DNA from: CAYQUL01 sp964568925 | Lineage (GTDB): Bacteria > Patescibacteriota > Microgenomatia > UBA8517 | DNA: 64,000 nucleotides | Assembly (NCBI GenBank): GCA_964568925.1 | Contig: CAZMSJ010000001.1 | Span: forward strand, 62,001-126,000 | Reading direction: 5' to 3' | Part shown: positions 1 to 9,130 of the stretch, piece by piece | How the letters are laid out: every line of letters begins with the position of its first letter | How positions within the stretch are numbered: position 1 is the first letter of the stretch | The notes under the pieces: generated by a model | Databases searched by the model: none | Told to the model about the DNA's origin: nothing | The model's input: the letters and a program-made list of their open reading frames with translations, nothing else | Made by a program: the position numbers and the translations under genes

Positions 1-2
1 TA

Positions 3-716
3 ACCAGACGTGAGTTTTTACAGATTGCAGCCACTGGTGCAGTCTGTGGACTGCTGCCTGACATAGAAATTAAACAAGAGATTAAGGCTCCGGTTGATAC
101 GATTCTTCAGGGGAATGAGGACATGTTTGGATCAGACATTATTCTTACAATAGATGACTGCGCCTCACGAGAGCATACTCGTGGCATATTTGAAACAATA
201 CGGTCAGTTGGTGGTACGGCAACATTCTTCCCTAACACTGACTACATAACAAAAGGAGAGGAAGACTCTCTCTTGTGGAAAGAGATACTCGCAAGTTGCT
301 GTGAGATTGGGTATCACACAAGGCACCATGATAAAGATTTGTCAGCACATGAACTTGCCCAAGATTACAAAAACTTCTGTGTAGAGATAAATAAACTTGT
401 AGGAACAGATGTATCAATTAGCCTGGCACGAGCACCATATGGAAACTGGACCACTGACTGGATGAAGTTTACTGAGAAACAAGGGCTAATAAATGTTCTC
501 TGGAATTTTGTTCCTAATAAAGATCAAGTTACCCTTAACTACTTTGATGCGGTTTTGCATAGCAAAAAGGGGGGACACATCGTACTTGTTCATCCTCGAG
601 CCTTTGATGACACCTGGATATCCACACACATTGAAGGACTTGCCGAGCTTGCCGCTCGTGACGGGGGAGCACTTCGTTCAGTCTTAGCTGACCACACGCA
701 ACAAAACTCCGGTTGA
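3..716 (+). CDS. Polysaccharide deacetylase, Tat-exported (5' end off window)
   Basis: A NodB-type carbohydrate esterase that should remove acetyl groups from a cell-wall or surface polysaccharide. The deacetylase motifs appear in order: ILTIDDC (metal-binding and catalytic Asp pair), TATFFPN, the GYHTRHHD metal histidines, RAPYGNW, and a C-terminal VLVHPR histidine. The frame stays open upstream of the first ATG (123) back to base 3 and reads TRREFLQIAATGAVCGLLP, a twin-arginine export signal with RRxFL and a hydrophobic stretch. The true start therefore lies just outside the window and ATG 123 is internal. This makes it an exported, probably membrane-attached enzyme. It sits 5' of dnaA on the same strand, where many bacteria have rpmH/rnpA instead. 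Family assignment is firm; the substrate is unknown. Confidence 0.85.
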   Translation, partial: TRREFLQIAATGAVCGLLPDIEIKQEIKAPVDTILQGNEDMFGSDIILTIDDCASREHTRGIFETIRSVGGTATFFPNTDYITKGEEDSLLWKEILASCCEIGYHTRHHDKDLSAHELAQDYKNFCVEINKLVGTDVSISLARAPYGNWTTDWMKFTEKQGLINVLWNFVPNKDQVTLNYFDAVLHSKKGGHIVLVHPRAFDDTWISTHIEGLAELAARDGGALRSVLADHTQQNSG

Positions 717-721
717 CGAAT

Positions 722-730
722 TGTGGATAA
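722..730 (-). promoter_or_regulatory. DnaA box upstream of dnaA
   Basis: TGTGGATAA is the exact reverse complement of the consensus DnaA box TTATCCACA. It lies about 100 bases before the preferred dnaA start, so it may serve in autoregulation or as part of a bipartite origin. Confidence 0.6.
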
Positions 731-830
731 GTGGGGTACAAAGAAGGCAACTCCTGCCCAACTTGTAAGAAAAGAGACACAAAAGAACCTTTCCTTACAA
801 ACATGTCGTTCCCTTAGATTTTTGTTTCCT

Positions 831-2213
831 ATGATTAAACCTGATAAAGACGCAATTTGGAAAGAAGTTTTAAACTCTGTACGAGTTTCTGTATCTACTC
901 CTATTTTTAATACGTGGATTTCACAAACACATCTGGACTCACTTCGAAAGCTTGACCAAAAAAGATATATGGCTGAAATTGGTTGTAACTCAACCTTTGT
1001 TAAAGCTACCGTTGAGCAGCGATATTTTGGTCTTCTTCAAGATGCATTAATTAAAGCCTTAGGGAGTCACTGCGACATGACCTTCGTTATTAAAGCTGAT
1101 CCAACTCGTGCAGCACAGAAGATGGACCTCACCGCAACTCTTTTTGAAGAGAAAGAAATGAGTGAACAGTTTTTAGAGAAAGTTGCATCATCACGTTTGC
1201 GTCCTGGTTTTACCTTTGAATACTTTGCTGTTTCTGGAAGTAATCAAATGGCATGGGCTGCAGCTGACGCGGTGGCTAATAGACCAGGTAGTGCATATAA
1301 CCCATTAGTTATCTGGGGTGGGGTTGGAGTTGGCAAAACACATTTAATGCATGCCGTTGGGCACACCTTGCTCTCTAAAGATTTAAGTTTAAAGATACTC
1401 GCGTGCACGGCAGAAGACTTTACCAATGACATCGTTGAAGGTATTCGCAATAAGTCTATGCAAAAGGTACGAGAGAAGTATCGAAAGCTTGATGCACTCT
1501 TTATAGATGATATTCAATTTATCGCCGGCAAAGACACAGCCCAAGAAGAATTCTTCCACACGTTTAATACGGTGACCTTGGCTGGAGGACAAATTATTTT
1601 AACCAGTGATAGACCACCTCATGAAATTGAAAAGCTTGAAGATCGTTTAAAGAGTCGATTTGAAGCAGGTATGATTGTTGATATTGCTGAGCCTGATTTT
1701 GAACTTCGTTGTGCAATTGTCCAAATTAAGTCAGAAGAAAAAGGATTGCACTTGGCATCTGATATGGTGCAATTAATTGCAGGAAATGTCGAAAGTGCCC
1801 GAAAAATCGAAGGATTCTTGACTCGTCTTGGTTCTGAAGTGAAGCTTAAGAATGCTCCGGTTACGGAAGAACTTGTTAAATCAGTTATCCAAAAGAGTGG
1901 AGGAGCCGTTGGACAAGATTCTATAAAGAAGCTCTATTCAACAGACGCGGTTATCGATGCGGTATGTAAACACTACAATATTAGTAAACGATCACTTTTA
2001 GGGGAGGGGAGAACCAAGATGATTGCACAACCCAGGCAAGTACTTATGTATATTTTAAGAATTGAGATGGGACTTCCCTTTGAAGAGGTAGGAAGACTCC
2101 TTGGAGGACGTGATCACACGACGATTATGCATGGTGTGGAAAAGATAACAGCGTTGGCCTCAACAGATATCCACATTCGTGAGGATATCTCGGGGATAAA
2201 GGCAAACGTATAA
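831..2213 (+). CDS. dnaA: Chromosomal replication initiator DnaA
   Basis: Initiator ATPase that binds DnaA boxes and melts oriC. The ATG at 831 is chosen because it opens directly into a normal domain I (MIKPDKDAIWKEVLNSV); an in-frame TTG at 723 would translate through the upstream DnaA box. From this start the protein is 460 residues. Visible parts are the AAA+ domain with Walker A (GGVGVGKTH) and Walker B (ALFIDDIQF), a sensor region (LTSDRPPHEI), and domain IV with the DnaA signature (GRLLGGRDHTTIMHGV). The domain II linker is short, which is common in reduced genomes. It is followed by oriC and dnaN, the classic bacterial order. No strong Shine-Dalgarno is visible before 831. Confidence 0.97.
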   Translation: MIKPDKDAIWKEVLNSVRVSVSTPIFNTWISQTHLDSLRKLDQKRYMAEIGCNSTFVKATVEQRYFGLLQDALIKALGSHCDMTFVIKADPTRAAQKMDLTATLFEEKEMSEQFLEKVASSRLRPGFTFEYFAVSGSNQMAWAAADAVANRPGSAYNPLVIWGGVGVGKTHLMHAVGHTLLSKDLSLKILACTAEDFTNDIVEGIRNKSMQKVREKYRKLDALFIDDIQFIAGKDTAQEEFFHTFNTVTLAGGQIILTSDRPPHEIEKLEDRLKSRFEAGMIVDIAEPDFELRCAIVQIKSEEKGLHLASDMVQLIAGNVESARKIEGFLTRLGSEVKLKNAPVTEELVKSVIQKSGGAVGQDSIKKLYSTDAVIDAVCKHYNISKRSLLGEGRTKMIAQPRQVLMYILRIEMGLPFEEVGRLLGGRDHTTIMHGVEKITALASTDIHIREDISGIKANV

Positions 2214-2483
2214 TGGGCATAAGTGGACAGTAGGCCCGCATTTATCCACTTATCCACAAATTAAACGATTCTTTCCACAATTTTGTCCACAACCGTGTAA
2301 ACTCGAACTGTTGATAACTTTGATGAGGCTGTTTGCGGCGGAGTGTCCACTTATCCACTGACTCTACTACTGCTACTACTATTTTATATATATACAAAGG
2401 GGAGAACTCACCTTTTAGCAAAGTATGTGGACAAGTAAAAGACTAACTAGCAAAGAGACAGTGAGAGGCTCTATACTCGAAAA
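2214..2483 (+). other. oriC: dnaA-dnaN intergenic origin of replication
   Basis: The dnaA-dnaN spacer holds a cluster of DnaA-box-like 9-mers: TTATCCACT at 2242, TTATCCACA at 2250, TTGTCCACA at 2283, an inverted TGTTGATAA at 2309, TTATCCACT at 2351 and an inverted TGTGGACAA at 2426. An unwinding element follows the box at 2351. Position, box density and the AT-rich tract at 2382-2395 support an origin. The last bases (TATACT at 2472-2477) look like the dnaN -10 element, 6 bases before its ATG. Confidence 0.85.
2351..2395 (+). promoter_or_regulatory. Origin unwinding element: DnaA box, DnaA-trios, AT-rich tract
   Basis: The DnaA box TTATCCACT (2351-2359) is followed after 4 bases by six consecutive trinucleotides CTA CTA CTG CTA CTA CTA (2364-2381) and then the AT-rich run TTTTATATATATA. 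This is the order described for the bacterial basal unwinding system, in which DnaA-trios (5'-TAG-3' on the lower strand) load DnaA on single-stranded DNA. The assignment is by pattern and position only. Confidence 0.75.
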
Positions 2484-3593
2484 ATGAAATTTACCGTACT
2501 TCGAAAAGACTTTGCTAAAGTAGTATCGTTTGCAAGCAGATTCGTTTCACCACGTGTACAACTTCCAATACTTTCTAATATTTTAGTAACGACTGATAAA
2601 ACAAAACTTGTTATTCAAGCAACGAACCTCGAGATGTCCTTCTCTACTACCATAGGAGCCCAAATAGAAACGGAAGGATCAATCGCACTTCCTGCACGAG
2701 TACTCTCTGACCTTGCAAGTCATATGAGTGGGGAAAGTTTAACGGCGGAGATTGTGAAAGAATCATTAACTCTAACCGCTGAAGGATTCTCTTCTCAGAT
2801 AGCAGCTCTAAACGCTCGCGATTTTCCACCGATTGCAACAACTCTTTCAGAACAAGCGGTTACTCTTCCTGAAACATTTATTCATGCGATTAATCACTTG
2901 TTGTTTGCAACCAGTACCGATGAAGCAAGACCTGTGTTAACTGGTATTTTGTTTTTAGTAACTGAAAATGGATTAACGTGTGTGTCCTCTGATGGATTCC
3001 GATTAAGTAAATATGAATTAGAGATCTCTGAGGACGCAATTACGGCGCTTGGCGTAAATGATCGGTTCATCATCCCGAAGACCGCCTTGAGCGAATTTGT
3101 GAAGTTAGCAGGGGAGTCTGGTGCGACTACTCTTGAGAAGAGAGCAAATGAAGGACAAGTCTTTTTAAGTGCTAATGGAAGTATCATCGCTTCACGAATA
3201 ATTGAAGGACAATTCCCAAACTTTGAGAGAATTATTCCAAAGAACAGTAAAGTAACGGTGAGCATCTCTCGTTCTGATTTTTTAGAAAGCTTAAAACGTG
3301 CTGCGGTCTTTGCTCGTGATGCTGGTAACACCGTTTTTCTAAAGGTAAATGCAGATGGGATTATTTTGTCAGCAGAAAGTCAGCAGGTGGGGAAGCAAGA
3401 AAGTGTGTTGTCAGCTAAGGTTGATGGTGGAGAAGCCTCAGTTGCATTTAACTACAAGTACTTAGAGGATTTCCTCATGTCAGGTAGCAGCGAATCAATC
3501 ATTATGAAAGTTACCGATGAAACCTCAGCCGGTGTATTCCTTAACCCTGATGAATCACACTTTTTACATCTGATTATGCCGGTACGGGCATAA
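2484..3593 (+). CDS. dnaN: DNA polymerase III beta subunit (sliding clamp)
   Basis: Processivity clamp that encircles DNA and tethers PolIII. At 369 residues it has the family's usual size and three-domain layout: it starts MKFTVLRKDF, has the middle-domain TDEARPVLTGILF, and ends LNPDESHFLHLIMPVRA, matching the clamp C-terminus with its MPVR motif. It lies immediately downstream of oriC. No Shine-Dalgarno precedes the ATG; instead TATACT ends 6 bases before it, so the transcript may be leaderless. Confidence 0.97.
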   Translation: MKFTVLRKDFAKVVSFASRFVSPRVQLPILSNILVTTDKTKLVIQATNLEMSFSTTIGAQIETEGSIALPARVLSDLASHMSGESLTAEIVKESLTLTAEGFSSQIAALNARDFPPIATTLSEQAVTLPETFIHAINHLLFATSTDEARPVLTGILFLVTENGLTCVSSDGFRLSKYELEISEDAITALGVNDRFIIPKTALSEFVKLAGESGATTLEKRANEGQVFLSANGSIIASRIIEGQFPNFERIIPKNSKVTVSISRSDFLESLKRAAVFARDAGNTVFLKVNADGIILSAESQQVGKQESVLSAKVDGGEASVAFNYKYLEDFLMSGSSESIIMKVTDETSAGVFLNPDESHFLHLIMPVRA

Positions 3594-3738
3594 CACAAAC
3601 TCTTCTTTTAGAGTAATTTACCGTATTTGCCTCATTTGCCCTTCTCTCCCCAATACATGGCACCCTAGTCAGATTCACCTTATAGTGATATACTATTCTT
3701 GTTTGTTTTTCTGTTAATAAAGGCAAAAAGGAGATGGT

Positions 3739-4836
3739 ATGGCAAACAAGATGCCGACCCATTATGAAGTTTTGGGTGTCTCGAACACGGCTACTCAAGA
3801 CGAAATAGCGAAGGCATACTACAGCCTTGTTCGAAAATACAATCCAGTTGTGATTCGTCGAGAGATGGCCCTTTACCGTAAAACCAAGCGTTCGAACGGT
3901 GAATCGCCGCTTCAAAGTGTCTTAGATAATTTTGAAGACAGAATTGTTAAGGCTACCGAATCGTTAGAACAGGTGATGGCTGCTTATGAAGTCTTGAATG
4001 ATGTGGAAAGCCGGGAGCTCTATGACGATGTGCTCGAAGTTGAGGCAGAAGAAGAATCTGATGCAATTGTTGTATTATTCGATCCTTCCTTTATTGATTT
4101 CGGTCATGTGAAGCCGGTCCCAGGTGAGACACTCACGGCGACAGTCACAGCAATACTTTTGACTGGTGATGTTTCAAAAAAGCGATTGAATTTTGAAGTA
4201 CCCAGTTGGATGAAGTTTGACTTTGAAGCCCCAAACGGTACGTTTCCTTTGGCCATTACGTTAAGTATTGACTCAGATGATTTGGTCGATGGTGTGTACA
4301 AGGGTAAATTCGTATTGGTGGTTGGTGATTTGAAGTTTGATCTAGACGTGAGTCTGGTCATTAGTCGCAAAGTGAATGTGGCAACCAAGCAACCGACGAT
4401 GGTAGTTGTTCCACCACCACCAATTCCGGTAATTAACATTCCGGTTCCTGCCGCGCCGCCTGCACCTACCTTTAATCGAACAGCATTTCGTTCAAGATGG
4501 GTTCCGATCTTAGTTGGTATTGGAATCTTGTTCTATGTTTTGCCAGCACTCATGAATAGGGAACCGCCAAATCCGTTTACGGATTTTTGTTCCCGTCCAG
4601 TTGTCGCATCAGTCGTTGGACTGCATGTCAATATTATTGACAATGGACTATTCATGTATGGAAAACTGAAAGGAACCTTCCAAGTTAACGACAAGACGTA
4701 TGAAGTTGATGCGATTCCGAAAGATCTCGTTGTTACTGAGTTCCCAGAACGAGTTACCCTTTTAGATGTAACGGTTACATCGGGGCCGCATGAAGGCGAA
4801 AAAAGTTCTTGTAACAAAGAACTATACACAAAGTGA
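3739..4836 (+). CDS. Membrane protein with degenerate J-domain
   Basis: The N-terminal ~100 residues resemble a DnaJ J-domain (THYEVLGVSNTATQDEIAKAY, then YEVLNDVESRELYDDV). The HPD tripeptide needed to stimulate Hsp70 is replaced by Asn-Pro-Val, and about 30 extra residues separate the two conserved halves. A beta-rich stretch (~115-215) follows, then a Pro-rich linker (PPPPIPVINIPVPAAPPAP), one membrane segment (WVPILVGIGILFYVLPALM) and a ~85-residue C-terminal domain. It starts at an ATG after a good Shine-Dalgarno (AAAAAGGAGATGGT). A terminator follows, so it is probably monocistronic. Loss of HPD argues against a normal co-chaperone; the function is unknown. Confidence 0.7.
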   Translation: MANKMPTHYEVLGVSNTATQDEIAKAYYSLVRKYNPVVIRREMALYRKTKRSNGESPLQSVLDNFEDRIVKATESLEQVMAAYEVLNDVESRELYDDVLEVEAEEESDAIVVLFDPSFIDFGHVKPVPGETLTATVTAILLTGDVSKKRLNFEVPSWMKFDFEAPNGTFPLAITLSIDSDDLVDGVYKGKFVLVVGDLKFDLDVSLVISRKVNVATKQPTMVVVPPPPIPVINIPVPAAPPAPTFNRTAFRSRWVPILVGIGILFYVLPALMNREPPNPFTDFCSRPVVASVVGLHVNIIDNGLFMYGKLKGTFQVNDKTYEVDAIPKDLVVTEFPERVTLLDVTVTSGPHEGEKSSCNKELYTK

Positions 4837-4844
4837 AGTATTTT

Positions 4845-4871
4845 CCCTGGACTAACCATCCAGGGATTTTT
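4845..4871 (+). terminator. Rho-independent terminator after the J-domain gene
   Basis: Stem CCCTGG (4845-4850) / CCAGGG (4860-4865) followed by ATTTTTG. It separates the plus-strand origin genes from the convergent minus-strand secretion locus. Confidence 0.8.
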
Positions 4872-4885
4872 GTGTTTAAAAAAAG

Positions 4886-7800
4886 TTACGGACAACTTAT
4901 ATCAGTCGGGGACTTAATGGTAAATGTCTTGACACCTGAAGCAGATGTGTTGGTGCATCCTGGTACTATCCAATCCCACATTGTGACAACTGCGTCGTAA
5001 TACAGTGACTGCAATGGATTAGTACATGCTTGGCCAGCACCAGGTCCATTTAAGAAGATGTAATTAAAGGCGAGCATATCTGTTTGTCCGTTATAGTCTG
5101 CACTTGGTACTGGTTGTGCATAACACAATGGGTAGTTGAATTTATATGCTGCAGGGCGAGTGAGGAAACCATCTAATTGGAAATTAAAGTCACTCTTTGG
5201 TGCACCACCACTCACTATTCCAAAGTCAGCAATCTGGCAACCAAATCTCAAACCATAATTACTTGCACCACTTTCATGTAGCCAAATAACGAGTGCAAAC
5301 ATTGGGTTAACTCCAGCTTTCTTTGATCGATCGACAACGTCGTTAAAACATTCTGCTGCATAGTGTTTACCCTTTCCTGCAACGAGTCGTGTCGCGAGGT
5401 CCACAAAGACTGGTTTGTATTTTGAGTATTTCGGATCCTCAGGCGCGTTGATATTACAGTTAATTTCACAAAGAGCACCGTCTTCTTGTGGGTTACTGGC
5501 TATATCATTTGCCTTTGGTCGTAGTGCAATTTGAATCCCTTTGAGGAAGTAGTCATAGATACTTCCAAGATATGGGAAGTAGATCTTTGCAGTTGAGCCT
5601 GGTCTATTGGCATTTGGGTTACCAGCAAGCGTCTTACCACCAACCAAACTTCCACCTGTCACAGTTCCATTTGATGAGTAGTTTGCATAACTGTCACCTG
5701 GAATATTCTTTATCTCGGTAATCGGAGTATTGGCGCCAACTTTTGGAAAAATACGTTTAACAACAGAGTAGGAACCTGCAACCAATTTGTCCCATGCTGA
5801 ATAAATATTTGGAGTATCTACTTGAACACCAAGACCAACATTTACGTCTTTAATACATTCATTTGGGTTTGGTGTTGCTTCTTTTTTACATGCAGCAGGA
5901 TCGACACCTTTAGTTCGAGCCATACAGGCAATATATTTGTCATTGTCAGGTGCTCCTGTTGCAAAGTCACACTCAAGCTTTGCTTTGAAACTTAAGGTAC
6001 CGGCAATTGGGGTAGTAGCTGGTTTATTTGGTCTTTCCAGTTCTCCATAGAGTTTGTCACCAGGGTTAGCTCGACTTTCAAGCAGTTCACAGTAAGGAGT
6101 GTTGTTTAACTCAGTGAGTTTCCCATCTGGGGCATTCCCATCATCAACGCTGTATCGAGTTTGTCCATTGGTTACAAACGATCCTGATACAAATGTTCTT
6201 TGAAGAAGATCAGCCAGCTGTGGGTCTTCTTCCATATGGGCAAAGTACAATGTTTGTTCTTCTTTTGTTAAGTTAACCACAATGTCTGAAACCCCGTCTG
6301 ATGTTGTTTTTACTCCTGCATAGAAGGTTCCAGGTAAGTCTTCTGTACTTGTAAAGGGAATATACTCGTGTGAGTTTGAACGGGTGTCAATTTGGCTTAA
6401 CCGATTCTTTGGGTCAGATGTTTCACTGTAACAAGCTTGTGGGTTTGCTTTGTCTCCACATGAGACTATTTGGTCATGACGGTCGTTTCCAATCTGATTT
6501 TTTTCTTTGTTTCTTTGGTCAATTTGAATTGATTTTGGGAGTAACTTTTTCAGTGGACCAGAAAGGTTAATGATGTCATTAATGTTGTTCGGTGCGATTG
6601 CAAACGGTTCTTCTGCTCGTTGTGGAATACCGTTTAAGTACCAACTGACGTACTCATTAATTCGTTGTTTAAAGTCGAGTGTTTGAGTTGAAGATACTGA
6701 ATTTTTAACCAGTTCTGTGTTTCCCATGATCGGGAAGTCAGCTTTATTTAAGCCAAATGACAAGGTGTTACTGCTTGAGATATTAAATACACAATGCTGG
6801 CTTGTTGTTCCATCTGCGTTTGTAACAAGGGGATCACACACCCCATCACTTGGAACTAAACTAATGGTCTGAGAAACAACTAAGTCTTGACCACAGAGGC
6901 GAACAACAGGTGGGTCTTTCCTGCATGGGTTTGTTGGGTATGGTCGAAGAGAATGAAATTCATTGTTGCCTCCACTTGTCTGGTTACAAGGAATTTCATT
7001 CAAATCAAATGGCTTTTCCACCTTACAACGTGGTGCTGCCCAGTGCTCTGTTGCAGGTTCATTTGGCCCTGCAATAACGTAGACAGGACCTGGAACAAGT
7101 GCATTTAAGTCTTTCAAAAACTTCACGTAGTCCGAGGGGTTTGAAAAGCCACAGGAGTCACCGACACAGGCACGAAGAACGGTTTGCATACCATTTGCGT
7201 ATCCTTTTGTTACTGAACCTACAGCTGACTGCAGATCTCCAGGGTTTGTAATGATTTCAACTGTCCAACCAAGATTTGCCCCAGTTTGGTTTGCTTGGTC
7301 TTGAAAATCGCCACCTTGAATAAATAATCCAGAATTTACCCCTCCTTTTTTAGAGTTTGATGAAACAATGGAGCTCAACTCTCCGTTATCAAGCTTGTGA
7401 CCAATAAATTGAGGGTTTCCACCAAGCGCATTAAAGTAATTGATACCTGCTACTTTGCCATCTGCTGAAGTGATCTTAAATTCTCGTCGCATGTTATCAA
7501 TAATCTCGCCACGATTGGTTGATCCCATTCCTTTGCCATCACCGAAGGTGTCAAAATCTCCAAACTCGGTAAAAATAACCTGTTTCCCTGTTGCACCTGC
7601 AGTTTCACCAAGCCAGTTAGTTTTTTCTGTGACCCATTCATATGCACTTACTCCACTTAATGAATAGGTGTTTCCTGCAAATCCCCAAATTCGTTTAAAT
7701 ACTTCAATTCCAGCTCCACCACCTGGTGCAGGTGAGGTTTTCATCACTTGATAAATCTCATACTCAGCTGGGTTGGTCATATTAAAAGCAGGGGAGAGAA

Positions 7801-8017
7801 GTCTAATGTTTTTAAGTCCTCTGGTACCTTCTTCAACTGCAGCTAAATATTTGAGGAGTTCTTGTCCAATACATGCAGTAGGTACTTCATCAGCTGCTTT
7901 AACTTCTGGAACAGAAAGGGACACCAGTGGTTGTGCCTCTTTGACTGCTTTCATTGGTTGGCCAATGACGACAAAGATATCGAGCAAAATAAGCAGAGAC
8001 GTTAATATTCGTTTCAT
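4886..8017 (-). CDS. Large secreted protein with glycosidase-like and lysozyme-like ends
   Basis: A 1043-residue exported protein and the last gene of the secretion-locus operon, starting 9 bases after the preceding stop. Residues 1-41 form a signal peptide. Residues ~45-340 read like a TIM-barrel glycoside hydrolase: FTEFGDFDTFGDG, and VYVIAGPNEPATEHW, whose NEP recalls the acid/base Glu of clan GH-A enzymes. The middle is long, Cys-containing and low in recognisable motifs. The C-terminal ~145 residues include NPMFALVIWLHESGASNYG, similar to the catalytic-Glu region of lytic transglycosylases. In type IV systems a VirB1-like lysozyme opens the wall, and this protein may play that role. The domain calls are by eye; that it is secreted is more certain than its activity. 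Confidence 0.6.
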   Translation of the reverse strand: MKRILTSLLILLDIFVVIGQPMKAVKEAQPLVSLSVPEVKAADEVPTACIGQELLKYLAAVEEGTRGLKNIRLLSPAFNMTNPAEYEIYQVMKTSPAPGGGAGIEVFKRIWGFAGNTYSLSGVSAYEWVTEKTNWLGETAGATGKQVIFTEFGDFDTFGDGKGMGSTNRGEIIDNMRREFKITSADGKVAGINYFNALGGNPQFIGHKLDNGELSSIVSSNSKKGGVNSGLFIQGGDFQDQANQTGANLGWTVEIITNPGDLQSAVGSVTKGYANGMQTVLRACVGDSCGFSNPSDYVKFLKDLNALVPGPVYVIAGPNEPATEHWAAPRCKVEKPFDLNEIPCNQTSGGNNEFHSLRPYPTNPCRKDPPVVRLCGQDLVVSQTISLVPSDGVCDPLVTNADGTTSQHCVFNISSSNTLSFGLNKADFPIMGNTELVKNSVSSTQTLDFKQRINEYVSWYLNGIPQRAEEPFAIAPNNINDIINLSGPLKKLLPKSIQIDQRNKEKNQIGNDRHDQIVSCGDKANPQACYSETSDPKNRLSQIDTRSNSHEYIPFTSTEDLPGTFYAGVKTTSDGVSDIVVNLTKEEQTLYFAHMEEDPQLADLLQRTFVSGSFVTNGQTRYSVDDGNAPDGKLTELNNTPYCELLESRANPGDKLYGELERPNKPATTPIAGTLSFKAKLECDFATGAPDNDKYIACMARTKGVDPAACKKEATPNPNECIKDVNVGLGVQVDTPNIYSAWDKLVAGSYSVVKRIFPKVGANTPITEIKNIPGDSYANYSSNGTVTGGSLVGGKTLAGNPNANRPGSTAKIYFPYLGSIYDYFLKGIQIALRPKANDIASNPQEDGALCEINCNINAPEDPKYSKYKPVFVDLATRLVAGKGKHYAAECFNDVVDRSKKAGVNPMFALVIWLHESGASNYGLRFGCQIADFGIVSGGAPKSDFNFQLDGFLTRPAAYKFNYPLCYAQPVPSADYNGQTDMLAFNYIFLNGPGAGQACTNPLQSLYYDAVVTMWDWIVPGCTNTSASGVKTFTIKSPTDISCP

Positions 8018-8026
8018 TGTGTATCG

Positions 8027-9130
8027 TTAGTCAGAATGAGAGCTCTCATTCATTGTGTTAAATGGAATTACTTCAACTTTTTCACCGAGAGCTGGGAATT
8101 GATCTCGAATAAGGCTTAAGAGCCAAATACCACCATCTCGCTCAATAAGTGGAATAACCGATTCTGTTTTATCGATAACTGCATTCTGAACTGCTGCAAG
8201 TCTTCGTGGCATTGGTTTGGTGTCTGTAAGAATAGTTGCCGTATAGCTATTTTCACTCACGATCCAAATGTTTTGGATAATTCGGTCAAGTTCATCTGGG
8301 AATAATTGTTCAATCACTACAATGGTTCCATCTGGATTCCATTTTGTTGTGAGTTTCTGAGCATATTGGAACGAAATTTCATGTATGTTCTTTTTATTCT
8401 TTATGAAGGTTAATTTTTTATTGTCTGTCACAATAGCGGTTGTCCCGGTAGGGGAAGCACCTACTACTCGTTCATCGTTACCAATTTCAGATTGTTCTTG
8501 AATAACTAATTCTTTGTTAATGTGTACCAATTGATTCTTTTTCTCTTTGTTCACAAAGGTGATGTATGTATCAGTTGGGGAGGCGTTTACATACGAGGTG
8601 ATTGGTCCTTCGAATGTTTGTCTCACTACATTTCCATTTGAAAGATCAGCAATCTCAATGGTTGCTTGTTTTATTTGAAACGCTGATTTACCGTCAATTG
8701 AGATTGTCCACTCATTTCCATTCAACGGTACTTCAGTTGCAAGTTGTGTAATGTGATTAAAGTATCCCCATTTACTATCTTTTCGATAAAACAAGACATC
8801 AGCTAAATAAGAAAAGCTTGCCTTTTGGATATCAGCTTTGAGGATTGAACTGTTTTTGTTTGCATTAAAGATTCCCTGAGGTGTTGCATAGATGAGTGTC
8901 ACATCGTTCCACGCCAAACCAAGTACTGGTGGTGTTTGTGTTAATACGGTATTTAAAAAGTAATTTGATAGGACTTGGTATTTAGCTTCTGTTTTTACTT
9001 GAACGGTTGTTTGCGTTGATGGGGTACTTATCAGGTCCTGTTTTTTTGTTCTCGAAAGATATACGTATATCAACAACACGACTGCATGAATAACAACAAT
9101 GACTATTAGTATCTTTTTTGTTCTGCTCAT
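8027..9130 (-). CDS. Membrane-anchored beta-propeller-like protein of the secretion locus
   Basis: A 367-residue protein with a short basic N-terminus and one membrane segment (ILIVIVVIHAVVLLIYVYL), then an extracytoplasmic region of repeated beta-strand blades (for example WSISIDG-like and SPTGTTAIVTDNKKLTFI), resembling a TolB/WD40-type propeller. Its ATG overlaps the stop of the upstream gene by 4 bases (ATGA), indicating translational coupling. It probably acts as an extracellular or cell-wall-facing scaffold of the type IV-like apparatus; no specific family is recognised. Confidence 0.6.
   Translation of the reverse strand: MSRTKKILIVIVVIHAVVLLIYVYLSRTKKQDLISTPSTQTTVQVKTEAKYQVLSNYFLNTVLTQTPPVLGLAWNDVTLIYATPQGIFNANKNSSILKADIQKASFSYLADVLFYRKDSKWGYFNHITQLATEVPLNGNEWTISIDGKSAFQIKQATIEIADLSNGNVVRQTFEGPITSYVNASPTDTYITFVNKEKKNQLVHINKELVIQEQSEIGNDERVVGASPTGTTAIVTDNKKLTFIKNKKNIHEISFQYAQKLTTKWNPDGTIVVIEQLFPDELDRIIQNIWIVSENSYTATILTDTKPMPRRLAAVQNAVIDKTESVIPLIERDGGIWLLSLIRDQFPALGEKVEVIPFNTMNESSHSD

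Noticed and set aside
123..716. ATG at 123 as the true start of the deacetylase
   Set aside because: The frame is open upstream to base 3 and encodes a twin-arginine signal; the start lies outside the window.
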